A stretch of 64,000 nt of DNA, taken from Aliagarivorans taiwanensis DSM 22990. Its GTDB lineage: Bacteria; Pseudomonadota; Gammaproteobacteria; Enterobacterales; Celerinatantimonadaceae. Made by a program: the position numbers and the translations under genes. Positions 27,588 to 36,071 of the stretch are shown piece by piece; position 1 is the first letter of the stretch, and every line of letters begins with the position of its first letter. The notes below the pieces were generated by a model. It was not told the DNA's origin and did no database searches. It saw only the letters and a program-made list of their open reading frames with translations. Where the stretch lies: contig NZ_AUBZ01000006.1 in NCBI RefSeq assembly GCF_000429505.1, positions 1 through 64,000 on the forward strand, in the 5' to 3' direction.

Positions 27588-28811
27588 ATGCGCAACAGCT
27601 TTGACCATCCGTTGCCCGACGCGGCTGGCTATTTTGGTGAGTACGGTGGCAGCTTCATCCCTGCTGAACTGCAGGCGATTATGGATGAGATTACCCAAGC
27701 CTATCTGGAGATCCGCCAAGAGCCAGATTTTCTGGCTGAGCTAGCTCGCCTGTACAAGCACTTTGTGGGTCGCCCTAGCCCAATCTTCCACGCCCAAGCC
27801 TTGAGCGAAAAGTACGGTTGCCCGATTTACCTCAAGCGTGAAGACCTCAACCACACTGGCGCCCACAAGATTAACCACTGTCTGGGCGAAGCGTTGCTCG
27901 CCAAGAAGATGGGCAAAACCAAGCTGATTGCCGAAACCGGCGCGGGCCAGCATGGGGTAGCGTTGGCCACCGCTGCTGCGCTGGTGGGGCTGGAGTGTGA
28001 TATCTACATGGGCGAGGTGGATATTCGCAAGGAGCACCCGAACGTGGTGCGTATGCGTATCCTTGGCGCCAATGTGATCCCCGCAACCCATGGTCGTAAA
28101 ACCCTAAAAGAAGCTGTGGATGCAGCCTTCGAGGCCTATATGGGCGACCCGGTTAATCAGTTCTATGCCATTGGCTCGGTAGTGGGGCCACACCCCTTCC
28201 CGATGATGGTCCGCGATTTTCAATCCATCATCGGCAACGAAGCCCGCGAGCAGTTCCAAGAGATGACCGGTCAGCTGCCAGACAACTTGGTCGCTTGTGT
28301 CGGTGGTGGCTCCAACGCCATGGGCCTGTTCTCGGCCTTCCTGAACGATCAAGGCGTGGCGATTCATGGGGTTGAGCCGGCTGGCCGCACCTTAGATGAG
28401 CTGGGTGAACATGCGGCAACCTTAACCTTGGGTGAGCCGGGTGTGATGCATGGCTTTAAGTCCTATATGCTCAAAGACTCACAAGGTGAGCCGGCCGAGG
28501 TGTACTCGGTGGCCAGTGGCCTGGATTACCCGTCGGTGGGTCCGCAGCACGCCTTCTTAAAGGATGCTGGTCGGGTGGCCTACGGTAGCGTGAACGATAA
28601 AGAGGCCATCGACGCCTTCTTCGAGCTGTCGCGTTTGGAAGGGATTATCCCGGCGATTGAATCGGCCCACGCGGTGGCTTACGCCATCAAGCTGGCTAAA
28701 CAAGGGGAGCAAGGCGCTATCTTGTTGAACCTATCTGGTCGTGGCGACAAAGACATCGATTTTGTGGTGGAGCACTACGGCAAAGAGTACGGTATCGAAT
28801 CGTTGCTGTAG
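27588..28811 (+). CDS. trpB: Tryptophan synthase beta chain (orphan copy)
   Basis: PLP enzyme joining indole and serine. 407 residues with the PLP lysine in [20 protein letters not shown], the catalytic Glu in [11 protein letters not shown], the phosphate loop [10 protein letters not shown], and the C-terminal SGRGDKD. ATG 27588 follows AAGGAGAGAAC. No trpA or other trp gene is nearby, and the neighbours are unrelated. The motif HTGAHK replaces the HGGAHK of E. coli TrpB, and GRPSPIF replaces GRPTALT. It may be an accessory indole-salvaging paralogue or the only TrpB of the cell. No TrpR-type operator was seen upstream. Confidence 0.9.
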   Translation: MRNSFDHPLPDAAGYFGEYGGSFIPAELQAIMDEITQAYLEIRQEPDFLAELARLYKHFVGRPSPIFHAQALSEKYGCPIYLKREDLNHTGAHKINHCLGEALLAKKMGKTKLIAETGAGQHGVALATAAALVGLECDIYMGEVDIRKEHPNVVRMRILGANVIPATHGRKTLKEAVDAAFEAYMGDPVNQFYAIGSVVGPHPFPMMVRDFQSIIGNEAREQFQEMTGQLPDNLVACVGGGSNAMGLFSAFLNDQGVAIHGVEPAGRTLDELGEHAATLTLGEPGVMHGFKSYMLKDSQGEPAEVYSVASGLDYPSVGPQHAFLKDAGRVAYGSVNDKEAIDAFFELSRLEGIIPAIESAHAVAYAIKLAKQGEQGAILLNLSGRGDKDIDFVVEHYGKEYGIESLL

Positions 28812-28817
28812 CCTGCG

Positions 28818-29237
28818 TTAGTCTGAATCAGCGCGCTGCGAGTCTTCTGGCTTGGCAGCGCGTTGCTGTTTTTGGGCCGGCGCTTGTGAGGGGCGACTCC
28901 ATAGAAATACCAGCACCGCGCTTAGGCAGCTTATCGCCACTAAACGCAGGGTTAGCGGCATGTCGTTGAGCAGCATGATGGCCAGTGAGATCCCCACAAA
29001 CAGCGTGGCCATCCGCTTGGCCTTCAAGCTGATCACCCCATCACGCCGCCAATCTATAATCGGCGGGCCAAACTTAGGGTGATTGAGCAGCCAGTGCTCA
29101 AAGCGTGGTGAGCTGCGCGAAAAGCCCCAAGCGCTCACCAGTAGAAACGGCACCGTGGGCAACAGTGGCAGGGCAATACCAAGGATGGCCAACAACAACG
29201 ACATCCAGGCCAGGGCTTGGTAGAGCAGCTTTAACAT
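28818..29237 (-). CDS. YbaN family inner-membrane protein (DUF454)
   Basis: 139 residues with the DUF454 pattern: LAWMSLLLAILGIALPLLPTVPFLL, then WGFSRSSPRFEHWLLNHPKFGP, IIDWRRDGVISLKAKRMA, and two further hydrophobic segments. Function unknown. Convergent with trpB, the stops only 6 bases apart. The C-terminal tail is polar and Gln/Ala-rich. Confidence 0.88.
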   Translation of the reverse strand: MLKLLYQALAWMSLLLAILGIALPLLPTVPFLLVSAWGFSRSSPRFEHWLLNHPKFGPPIIDWRRDGVISLKAKRMATLFVGISLAIMLLNDMPLTLRLVAISCLSAVLVFLWSRPSQAPAQKQQRAAKPEDSQRADSD

Positions 29238-29271
29238 CGCAAGATCCGGTGAGAGAAAACGCCAGTATTTA

Positions 29272-29295
29272 CCCTTGCCCGGTTTCAGGCAAGGG
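29272..29295 (-). terminator. Possible terminator after FadL-type gene
   Basis: CCCTTGCC (29272-29279) pairs perfectly with GGCAAGGG (29288-29295), about 20 bases behind the stop of the porin gene on the minus strand. The following minus-strand sequence is only moderately T-rich, so efficiency is uncertain. Confidence 0.45.
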
Positions 29296-29317
29296 CCTTA
29301 GTGCGCTTTTGCGGCGC

Positions 29318-30553
29318 TTAGAAGCGGTGGTTGTACTGCAATCCGGCTAGCCACACATCGCCGCTGGCACGGCCGTTAAATACATCAACCGATTGGCCAA
29401 GCTCGGTGTACTCGGTGATATTGGCTGATCGGAAGTGAATATAGGTCAGGCCAAGATCGATACTGGCGTTGGGGCTCAGTTGATAACCAACACCCGCGCT
29501 GTACCACAGGCGATCCGAATCAGGGATGGTGATGGTACGGAACTCATCGTCTACCGCGCCCTTGTCATAGGCAAAGCCTGCACGCAGCAGCCATTGCGGG
29601 TTGAGCTGGTAGCTACTACCTATAGCCAGGCGGTAGGTGTCGTCCCAGTTCTCTTGTTTAACCGGCACGGTTACGCCTTCTACGTTGGCGGTCAGGCTTT
29701 CAAAGCGCGACCAGCCGGTCCAGTTGAAGCTAAAGTGCAGGCGCAGTGCATCGCTTATCTGGTGTTCACTGGCAAGCTCGGCCATTGCTGGCAAATCGAT
29801 AGGCAGGTTACCGTTACCCACAGGGCCACCGATATCGCTGTTCGCGCTACCTTCCAGATCCAAGGTCACATGATGCTTGTAGGTCAATGCTACGCGATGC
29901 TGAGGATTAATCTGCCACATCGCCCCCACATTCCAGGTCCAGGCGTGGTTATCGCCTTCCATATCTAACATGGTGGCGCCACCGACTCCCGGGAAGTTGG
30001 CGGGCAGCGTGCTGCGGATGCGGCCTTCACCAATGATCAGGCTTGCCCCTGCGCCCACGCTTAGCTGCTGATTCACTTTGTAAGCAGCGCTGAAGTTGAT
30101 ATCGGCGGTGGTAATCTCCGCCAACTGGCCAAAATGGGTGGCGCTAAAGTCTGAGCCAAACTCGACCCCGGTATTGAAGTTGGAACTGGCTGATAGCCCC
30201 AGCCACCAGCGATCGTTTAGTGGAACGACGATAGAGGCGTTCGGCACGATACCGCTTTGCGCAACGTCGTTGGCCGTCGACGGGCCAAAGGCGGCCGAAC
30301 TGCCGGAGATATCTACGCGTGGGTCGACGTAGGTGCCACCGACCGCGAAGCTGATGCTGTCGAAGTAGCTCATGGCGGCTGGGTTGCGGAAGATAACCGC
30401 AGTGCTTTCAACGTTGGCGGCTTCACCGGCATAGGCGCGGCTCAGGCCTCCAACAGAGTGTTCATTTAGCTGAAATCCAGCGCCGTAGGCCAGGCTGCTG
30501 CCGAGTCCGGCCAGCACAACAGCGGTTCGAAGAGTAGAAGTAGAGATGCTCAC
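29318..30553 (-). CDS. Outer-membrane transport protein, OmpP1/FadL family
   Basis: 411-residue beta-barrel protein. Signal peptide about 1-24 (VVLAGLGSSLAYGA), then the FadL N-terminal hatch sequence GFQLNEHSVGGLSRAYAGEA and the NPAAMSYFD motif. The C terminus GLQYNHRF ends in Phe, as barrel proteins do. Likely takes up long-chain fatty acids or other hydrophobic compounds. No FadR-type operator recognised in the upstream 300 bases. Confidence 0.92.
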   Translation of the reverse strand: MSISTSTLRTAVVLAGLGSSLAYGAGFQLNEHSVGGLSRAYAGEAANVESTAVIFRNPAAMSYFDSISFAVGGTYVDPRVDISGSSAAFGPSTANDVAQSGIVPNASIVVPLNDRWWLGLSASSNFNTGVEFGSDFSATHFGQLAEITTADINFSAAYKVNQQLSVGAGASLIIGEGRIRSTLPANFPGVGGATMLDMEGDNHAWTWNVGAMWQINPQHRVALTYKHHVTLDLEGSANSDIGGPVGNGNLPIDLPAMAELASEHQISDALRLHFSFNWTGWSRFESLTANVEGVTVPVKQENWDDTYRLAIGSSYQLNPQWLLRAGFAYDKGAVDDEFRTITIPDSDRLWYSAGVGYQLSPNASIDLGLTYIHFRSANITEYTELGQSVDVFNGRASGDVWLAGLQYNHRF

Positions 30554-30912
30554 GTTGCGTCCTTTTAGTTGTTACAGAGGATTGAAGGAAGCAGGTGATG
30601 GTCTGGGCAAAACGTATCCGTACATAGTTGTAGAGCGATGTTGTGGAGCGATTCAGGCCGACGTAGCGCATTCAGCGAGCTTACTTCAGGGCGACGCATC
30701 CTAACTCTGGAGTTTTAACTCTAACAAGAGAAAATTTACTAAAAATAAAATACAGGATTTTATTCTGTTTGAGTTGGCCAAAGGCTGGTTTTGTGGTGTG
30801 TAACTAGCTGATATAGCTGCATTTTAAGCTAACGCTTGTACGCTGTATCGGCGTACGGGCGTTAGCTGAATTGGCTCAATTTTCGCTTAGTTTTTTATGA
30901 GCTGGGTGGCGG
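30554..30912. other. A+T-rich intergenic region with a 17-bp hairpin
   Basis: This stretch holds the upstream region of the FadL-type gene. A strong inverted repeat lies at 30827-30843 / 30851-30867 (arms AGCTAACGCTTGTACGC and GCGTACGGGCGTTAGCT, 17 bp with two G-U pairs, 7-base loop). The hairpin is downstream of the small gene at 30913-31194 on the minus strand but has no T-run. No coding sequence found. Confidence 0.5.
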
Positions 30913-31194
30913 TTAAACGAAGGTGTCGATGCGCTTATACAGGCCGCGATCATCGGCTTGCGCTTGGTTATTGAAGCGCTGCTCGGTATCGAGTTGGGTA
31001 CCCTGCACGCCCTGACCGGAGGGGCGATAAAGTTGGCTGGCCTCCACATCGCCAGAGGGTTGATTGAGTCCGACCCGATCATCCGGGCGAGCGGCGGTGG
31101 GGTTGTTAAGATCTTGCTGCTGCACCTTCTCTTGCGCAGTGTCTGGCTTTTGGACCACCAGAGTATTGAGGCTGTTAACGGCTCCGACTTGCAT
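30913..31194 (-). CDS. Small polar protein, unknown
   Basis: 93 residues from ATG 31194 (MQVGAVNSLNTLVVQKPDT), preceded by AAGGAGTTCGCC. It is rich in Gln, Asp and Pro and predicted disordered (QQQDLNNPTAARPDDRVGLN). No signal peptide or TM and no family recognised. The next gene on the same strand (31312-31611) is also a small Pro/Ala-rich protein. Confidence 0.6.
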   Translation of the reverse strand: MQVGAVNSLNTLVVQKPDTAQEKVQQQDLNNPTAARPDDRVGLNQPSGDVEASQLYRPSGQGVQGTQLDTEQRFNNQAQADDRGLYKRIDTFV

Positions 31195-31311
31195 GGCGAA
31201 CTCCTTGTCTTGACCAGACAAGTATAGCCAAGCTTGCCGATTTGGCTGGGCACGCTGGTATCGGAGGCGCTACTGTATCGCTTAGAGCATGGATTGAGTT
31301 AAAGAGAGTGA

Positions 31312-31611
31312 TTACACCGCCAGTGCAATCAGGCTACCGATGGTGGCGGCGGCCTTAAGGTACTGCCCCATGGTGTAGCTCTTATCTTCGGTTTCTTCGA
31401 CTTGGGCAGGATGGTCCATGCCCAGAGCGCCATAGCTAAACGACTTTAATTTACTGGGGTTTTCATTGTCCTCGACGTCGGCTGCGGTGTTTGCTGTTGC
31501 TTGAACGGGCACTGTTTGCTCTGCGGGTTTCTCCGCTGGTGCGGGTGCCTTCACAGGCTGGGATGCTGCGGGATAATAGGGATTTACTGAGCTCGCTGAG
31601 TTGATGTTCAT
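31312..31611 (-). CDS. Small Pro/Ala-rich protein with C-terminal hydrophobic segment
   Basis: 99 residues starting MNINSASSVNPYYPAASQPV. The first half is Ala/Pro/Glu/Thr-rich. The C terminus, YLKAAATIGSLIALAV, is hydrophobic and could be a membrane anchor. ATG 31611 follows GGAAAGCGA. Unknown function. It may share a transcript with the downstream 93-residue gene (117 bases apart). Confidence 0.6.
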   Translation of the reverse strand: MNINSASSVNPYYPAASQPVKAPAPAEKPAEQTVPVQATANTAADVEDNENPSKLKSFSYGALGMDHPAQVEETEDKSYTMGQYLKAAATIGSLIALAV

Positions 31612-31744
31612 TCGCTTTCCTTGCCGAGTACTGCATATAGCTAGGGTTATCGGCAGCGAGCAAGGTTAGTTTAGTGAAGGCTTAATTATTTGAAACTTGG
31701 GTATGCGCTCAACATACCTGACAGTTATCGGTGATAGCACCTAT

Positions 31745-31786
31745 AGTTAAGCGAGAAAAATCAAGAGTTAAGCGAGAAAAATCAAG
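31745..31786 (+). repeat. 21-bp perfect tandem duplication in mscS leader
   Basis: The unit AGTTAAGCGAGAAAAATCAA plus G occurs twice in direct succession (31745-31765, 31766-31786). The second copy runs into the GGAGG that forms the ribosome-binding site of the mscS gene starting at 31795. Confidence 0.8.
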
Positions 31787-31794
31787 GAGGTAGA

Positions 31795-32628
31795 ATGGAA
31801 CAAGAGCTGGCTGAGTTGCAGGGCTATTACCAGATCATTATCGATTATCTGCTGCGCTACAGTTTCTCGTTGGTTGCGGCACTGTTTATCCTGCTGATTG
31901 GCCTGTGGATCGCCAACCGGATAGGCCGCTGGCTGTTTCGTTTGATGGAAGGCAAAGGCCTGGATGTCACTTTGGCTAACTTCTTGGCGAATGTGGTCAA
32001 AGTGCTGTTGATTGTGATGACCGTGGTGATCTGTCTGGGCAAGATCGGCATCAGTGTCACGCCTTTTGTTGCCGCGATCGGTGCGGCATCTCTGGGGGTC
32101 GGTTTGGCGGTGCAAGGGACCTTGTCCAACTATGGCGCTGGCCTGGCAATCATCCTTACTCGCCCGTTTGTGCTGAAAAATACCCTTAGCGTTAAGGGCT
32201 ACACCGGGGTGGTGGAAGAGATCAATCTGGCCACGACCGTGCTATGCAGTGAAGATGGCGAGCGCATCACCATCCCCAACCGACACATCATTGGCGAGAT
32301 CCTGATGAACACCGAAGCCAACTCGTTGGTGGAAGGGGCCATAGGCGTGAGCTACGCCACCGAGCCAGAGCAAGCGATTGCCCTTATTGAACGTACCCTG
32401 ACACAGATCGACGCAGTGCAAACCGAGCCGGCGATGAAAGTCGGTATCGACAGCTTTGGCGACAGCGCCATTAATATCGGCTACCGCTTTTGGGTGCCCT
32501 CGCAACAGCTACACCAAAGCCGCTATCAGGCCAATCTGGCGGTGTTCAAAGCCCTCAAAACCGCAGGCGTTACCATTCCCTTCCCGCAGCGGGAAGTACG
32601 CTTGTTGGACAACACCAAGAGCAAGTAG
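31795..32628 (+). CDS. Small-conductance mechanosensitive channel, MscS family
   Basis: 277 residues. Three TM helices; the pore helix carries the Gly/Ala pattern GAASLGVGLAVQGTLSNYGAG. Then comes the beta domain with the NRHIIGEILMN segment, and the C-terminal alpha/beta cage ends FPQREVRLL. Protects cells from hypo-osmotic shock by opening under membrane tension. ATG 31795 follows AAGGAGGTAGA. A second MscS-type gene is at 52090-52920. Confidence 0.93.
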   Translation: MEQELAELQGYYQIIIDYLLRYSFSLVAALFILLIGLWIANRIGRWLFRLMEGKGLDVTLANFLANVVKVLLIVMTVVICLGKIGISVTPFVAAIGAASLGVGLAVQGTLSNYGAGLAIILTRPFVLKNTLSVKGYTGVVEEINLATTVLCSEDGERITIPNRHIIGEILMNTEANSLVEGAIGVSYATEPEQAIALIERTLTQIDAVQTEPAMKVGIDSFGDSAINIGYRFWVPSQQLHQSRYQANLAVFKALKTAGVTIPFPQREVRLLDNTKSK

Positions 32629-32685
32629 AGGGCAAGCCTTTACTTGTTCATGGTGTATAGCAAACAGTGGGTGATCGCCGCCGGC

Positions 32686-33330
32686 TTAGGCCAGTTCGGT
32701 AATCATCGCCTCGCGTGGGAAGCGAACCTTGGCGGCTTTATCCAGAGTGTTAAAGTCGTCTTCACTACGCTGGCCAATCGCCACTGCGACGACTGAAGTC
32801 AGGCCTTTGTCATGCAGCTCCAGCGCATCGTCCATCTGCTCCGGCAGGAAGCCTTCGATAGGGCATGAGTCCATCTCCAGCAGTGCAGCGGAGAGCATGC
32901 ACTGACCAAATACCAGATACACCTGACGCTTTAGCCACTCGATACGCATCTCATGGGACATGCTGTTTACGTAGTTGGTCATCATCTCAACGCGCTGCTC
33001 GTTCACCTCGCCACCGCGAACCTGTGCCACCAGCTCTTCAATCGCGCGGATTTCAGCCTTACCAAAGTTGGTTTTGGCACAGAACAGCAGTACGTGCGAC
33101 GCATCTTGAAACTTACCTTTGTTGGCGTCCCAAGCGGCCTTGGCCATGCGGGCCTTTTGCGCTTGGTTGGTCACCACAAACAGGTGCCAAGGCTGGCTGT
33201 TGATGGAGGTAGGCGCTAAGCACAAGGTGTCGAGCAGGGTGTCGATTTTATCTTGTGGCGCCGGATTAGCGGGATCGAATTGCTTGGTTGAGTAGCGTTG
33301 CTCCAACGCAGTTTTAAGCTGATTAGTCAT
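32686..33330 (-). CDS. NAD(P)H nitroreductase, NfsB-like
   Basis: FMN flavoprotein of the nitroreductase family. 214 residues with the N-terminal RYSTKQFDP and the FMN-contact segment LAPTSINSQPWHLFVV, then SCPIEGFLPEQMD and VAVAIGQRSEDD, as in NfsB. Reduces nitroaromatics/quinones. Last core gene before the yicC island; its promoter region lies just outside the island boundary at 33492. Confidence 0.92.
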   Translation of the reverse strand: MTNQLKTALEQRYSTKQFDPANPAPQDKIDTLLDTLCLAPTSINSQPWHLFVVTNQAQKARMAKAAWDANKGKFQDASHVLLFCAKTNFGKAEIRAIEELVAQVRGGEVNEQRVEMMTNYVNSMSHEMRIEWLKRQVYLVFGQCMLSAALLEMDSCPIEGFLPEQMDDALELHDKGLTSVVAVAIGQRSEDDFNTLDKAAKVRFPREAMITELA

Positions 33331-33491
33331 TCCTTCCTCGAATTACAGCAGAGAAATATGTTCGAGGATATGCCTAACAATGCCCATATTGCAATGGAAT
33401 CAGGATGTTGGTGAGCACTATTTACCTAGAGAAGATAAAACAGAGGCCGCTATCCGCGACCCCTGCAAGAATCAATCACAGGTTCAGTTAC

Positions 33492-33513
33492 TATTCAATA
33501 TTCTGGATCTGCT
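33492..33513. repeat. Distal attachment site (yicC-like 22-bp repeat)
   Basis: TATTCAATATTCTGGATCTG followed by CT matches the terminal codons of yicC at 48206-48227 at 20 of 22 positions. It marks the far boundary of the island and is probably the displaced chromosomal end of yicC. Confidence 0.85.
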
Positions 33514-33565
33514 TGTAGAGTAGCACTGGCAATGCCCTGTGATACCAGTGCTTTCAAGCGATTAT

Positions 33566-33605
33566 GGTGAGTAACTGTATCACGTTACTCACCGATATAC
33601 TCACC
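33566..33605. promoter_or_regulatory. Candidate integrase arm-type sites, left end
   Basis: Three heptamers ACTCACC: one inverted (GGTGAGT, 33566-33572) and two direct (33587-33593, 33599-33605) with 12-bp periodicity. The same heptamer occurs three times near the opposite end, again with one pair 12 bp apart. Confidence 0.65.
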
Positions 33606-33624
33606 AAAAAGAATTTGGTTAACA

Positions 33625-33849
33625 TCACCGATGTTGCATCCAAAGCAGCAGATCGGACAGCAACCAGGACTTGGTTGCACCAACTTGCTTGGCTACCGGA
33701 ACTTGGCCTTTTCGGCTTAGTCTCCACCAAGTGGTGTTGCTGACGGAGGTGATCTGTTTACGCTCAGCTTCTCTCACCAGGCGCTCCGATTCACCGTATG
33801 CCGTCAAAATCTCTGCTCTTTGTGTCAGAGTCGGTTCAGTATAAGGCAT
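33625..33849 (-). CDS. Small HTH protein, AlpA/excisionase-like
   Basis: 74 residues. The C-terminal half, ISSVSNTTWWRL-like ITSVSNTTWWRLSRKGQVPV followed by SWLLSDLLLWMQ, has the AlpA/MerR-like winged-helix pattern (short HTH, Pro-containing wing, Trp-x5-hydrophobic helix). AlpA-like proteins act as recombination directionality factors or activators of integrase in P4-like satellites and yicC-site islands. ATG 33849 directly follows the stop of the upstream HTH gene, so the two are coupled. Confidence 0.75.
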   Translation of the reverse strand: MPYTEPTLTQRAEILTAYGESERLVREAERKQITSVSNTTWWRLSRKGQVPVAKQVGATKSWLLSDLLLWMQHR

Positions 33850-34134
33850 TTATTTTTCCTCCTCCACCCGGTGGGACATCAACCATGCATCGAGATCATC
33901 GCGCTTGAAGTACAGCTTGCGATTTGGCTTGTAGTGCGGGATCTGCTTGGCATGGGTCAGTTTGTATATGTACTTAACTGACAGACCTGTGTATTGGGCG
34001 GTCTCTTCAGCACTAAGAAACTGCTTTTGCGATGTGATCAAGGTGCGGAGTTCTTCTGTTGCGGTTTTGATATCTGCCAGAAGCGCTTTAGCTTCCGCTC
34101 GTTCCTTCTGGGAAATGGGAAAGTGGGAAATCAT
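33850..34134 (-). CDS. Helix-turn-helix (HTH_17/excisionase family) DNA-binding protein
   Basis: 94 residues. N-terminal charged helix (KERAEAKALLADIKTATEEL), then an excisionase-type HTH: FLSAEETAQYTGLSVKYIYK, LTHAKQIPHYKPNRKLYFKRDDLDAWL. Its ATG overlaps the stop of the DUF927 gene (ATGA), and it is followed by the AlpA-like gene, forming a three-gene leftward operon at the island end opposite the integrase. Confidence 0.85.
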   Translation of the reverse strand: MISHFPISQKERAEAKALLADIKTATEELRTLITSQKQFLSAEETAQYTGLSVKYIYKLTHAKQIPHYKPNRKLYFKRDDLDAWLMSHRVEEEK

Positions 34135-35825
34135 GCTTCACCTCCTTGTTGGAAACGGCTTAAATCAATGTCGATATCGAGGTCCTTTGCGATCTGGCTG
34201 GGAAATAGTTTGAAATGCCTTTCTGCTTTCCCTGAGATGCTACTTTTAAATGTGCCTCGTGATGGTTCGTTAGTCTGAAGCCAGCCTTGCTTTTTTAATA
34301 TCATGGCGGCTTGAATAACTTGATGATCAAATTCGAGTTTAAGGCCAGTTTTAAATGCATCACGGCGGATATGCCAGCTCAATTCATTACTATTCAATTT
34401 CCACCATCCGACCTTAGTATCCGTACCTTGTGATTTGATTGAATACTGGCTCTTGGGAAGAAACTTGCGCAGTTGCTCGCGAATATGCCGTTCCTCGTAA
34501 TCAAATTCTTCGCTGTAGTTGGCTAGCCATGCTTCAAACACTTTCTCTATCTCAAATCTGGCGGAACCCTTTTCCCAAGGTATTGCTCCCAGGTCGATAG
34601 CGAGCTCCCCAACAGCAGCTAGAAATGAAAATCGATCGGCAGCAAATGCCACTTGATTACTAGGATTGATTTGCAGGTTATCAATCCAAGTTTGGGAAAT
34701 TTCTTTGATTTGAGCGGTAATGGTTTGTTCTAGGTTTGGCATCGCTGAAATCTGATTCAGGAACGGTTGCAAAGCCGTACCAAATTGTTGTTTCGTAACT
34801 TTGGCAATACGTTCGGCAAATTCTTTGGGTGACGCTGAACCATGTAGGTTTTCAAACACACCAAAAGTCTGAAAAAGAGGGATCTGAAAAAAACGCATCA
34901 ATTGGCCAGCTTGAGGTTTTTTGTTTGCTTCTGCGAGCTTTTGTTCAAGGCTAACCTCACCTGTTGATAGCCCGATCAAACTCCAGTAATCCTGAGATCT
35001 CGGACCACCGTCCCTATTACCCCTCAGCTTAGATACACCATTACCTATTTGGTAGATGACTTTGGAAACATCTTCAGGTTCTGCTTGGTGAAGTTCATCG
35101 AGTAAAACCAGCATGCAGTTTCTATCCTTAGCGCGGCCTGCGAGGCCGTTTGCTGTACTGCTCCACGTGTCTCGATATTGGTAGTCAGAATAAACAGATG
35201 CCGATAAGCGTATTAATGTTGTTTTGCCATTTTTGGATGAACCCAAAAAATGGATTATAAACGAGTCCCAGTCGAGTTTATCGAGTAAGGGTGCTGCAAG
35301 TGCCGCACACAAAGTGAAAATCATCAAAGCATTATCCTGACAGAGTGTGGCAACGTTATCTTGCCACTCTAAAAAGGTGCCATTGGAGTTTAATTGATCA
35401 GGTGAATCACCGTTGTACATCACCTCTTGCTCACCGAAACCTGCGACCCAATTAGGTGTAACAAATTGGCCAAAGTACCAACCCGTCTTTTCAACGGTTA
35501 CTACTGTTTTATCTGGACTCTGACTCATCAAGTAGTCGAGAATGAAGTGCCAATAATTTGATTTGTGGTGAATAAATAATCCAGTGTCGGCTAATGACTG
35601 AAGCATGTTTTTTCCGCTATCAGCCAAAATATCTCTCATTTTGAAAACGCGCTCGTGGGCATTTCCTGAGCGAGATGTCCATTGTAAAAGTACTCCGAAG
35701 TCCTTCATAAAGGTTGGATCATAGGTGAAGGCTTTTACATGAGTTGGTCCTGCGATTAGTATTGGAGCCTTATTTTTTTGTTCTAGTATCAAGCCAACTT
35801 TCTTGGCTATAACGTTCTGGTTCAT
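34131..35825 (-). CDS. DUF927 family ATPase/helicase-like protein
   Basis: 564 residues. The family core begins around residue 75 (GLFIHHKSNYWHFILDYLM), with TGWYFGQFVTPNWVAG, Walker A FLGSSKNGKTTLIRL near 200 and Walker B MLVLLDELHQ near 245, then a sensor-type SLIGLSTGEVSLE. DUF927 proteins are AAA+-like and often accompany plasmid, SCC and satellite replication or mobility modules (Cch-type helicases). It may support island replication after excision. ATG 35825 follows AGGAATTTGTT. Confidence 0.85.
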   Translation of the reverse strand: MNQNVIAKKVGLILEQKNKAPILIAGPTHVKAFTYDPTFMKDFGVLLQWTSRSGNAHERVFKMRDILADSGKNMLQSLADTGLFIHHKSNYWHFILDYLMSQSPDKTVVTVEKTGWYFGQFVTPNWVAGFGEQEVMYNGDSPDQLNSNGTFLEWQDNVATLCQDNALMIFTLCAALAAPLLDKLDWDSFIIHFLGSSKNGKTTLIRLSASVYSDYQYRDTWSSTANGLAGRAKDRNCMLVLLDELHQAEPEDVSKVIYQIGNGVSKLRGNRDGGPRSQDYWSLIGLSTGEVSLEQKLAEANKKPQAGQLMRFFQIPLFQTFGVFENLHGSASPKEFAERIAKVTKQQFGTALQPFLNQISAMPNLEQTITAQIKEISQTWIDNLQINPSNQVAFAADRFSFLAAVGELAIDLGAIPWEKGSARFEIEKVFEAWLANYSEEFDYEERHIREQLRKFLPKSQYSIKSQGTDTKVGWWKLNSNELSWHIRRDAFKTGLKLEFDHQVIQAAMILKKQGWLQTNEPSRGTFKSSISGKAERHFKLFPSQIAKDLDIDIDLSRFQQGGEA

Positions 35826-35833
35826 AACAAATT

Positions 35834-35850
35834 CCTATTCAATAAATAGG
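35834..35850. promoter_or_regulatory. Palindrome upstream of DUF927 operon
   Basis: CCTATT (35834-35839) and AATAGG (35845-35850) around a 5-base spacer, 9 bases upstream of the DUF927 ATG. It overlaps the ribosome-binding site (AGG), so it could be an operator or an RNA hairpin limiting translation. Confidence 0.35.
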
Positions 35851-36034
35851 CTGCAGCGCTATAGTTTTCAGCTGATTTCAGTTCATTTCGTTAACGATTG
35901 CTATGGTAGCTGTACTGACTTAATAACTAGCGCTCTGGAACTGTCCCAAATGGGCTGTTTGGCAGTGAATTTAGATAGGAAGTGGGGCGGTATTGGCGAA
36001 ACAGGTTTTACAGGGTCATAAAGTGATACGCTTG

Positions 36035-36053
36035 CACATGTGAAAGTGTGAGG
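36035..36053 (+). repeat. Island repeat CACATGTGAAAG, copy 1
   Basis: CACATGTGAAAGTGTGAGG here matches CACATGTGAAAGTCGGAGG at 38145-38163 at 17 of 19 positions. The core CACATGTG is a perfect palindrome. The two copies bracket the genes at 36072-38127. Nothing else is visible in the 246 bases between 35826 and 36071 apart from the palindrome near the DUF927 start. Confidence 0.5.
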
Positions 36054-36071
36054 TCGAAATCGAGAGCGGTA

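Noticed and set aside
30827-30867. Hairpin resembling an integron attC site
   Set aside because: The arms miss the RYYYAAC/GTTRRRY consensus by one base on each side, the structure is only 41 bases with near-perfect arms, and no integron integrase or cassette is adjacent.
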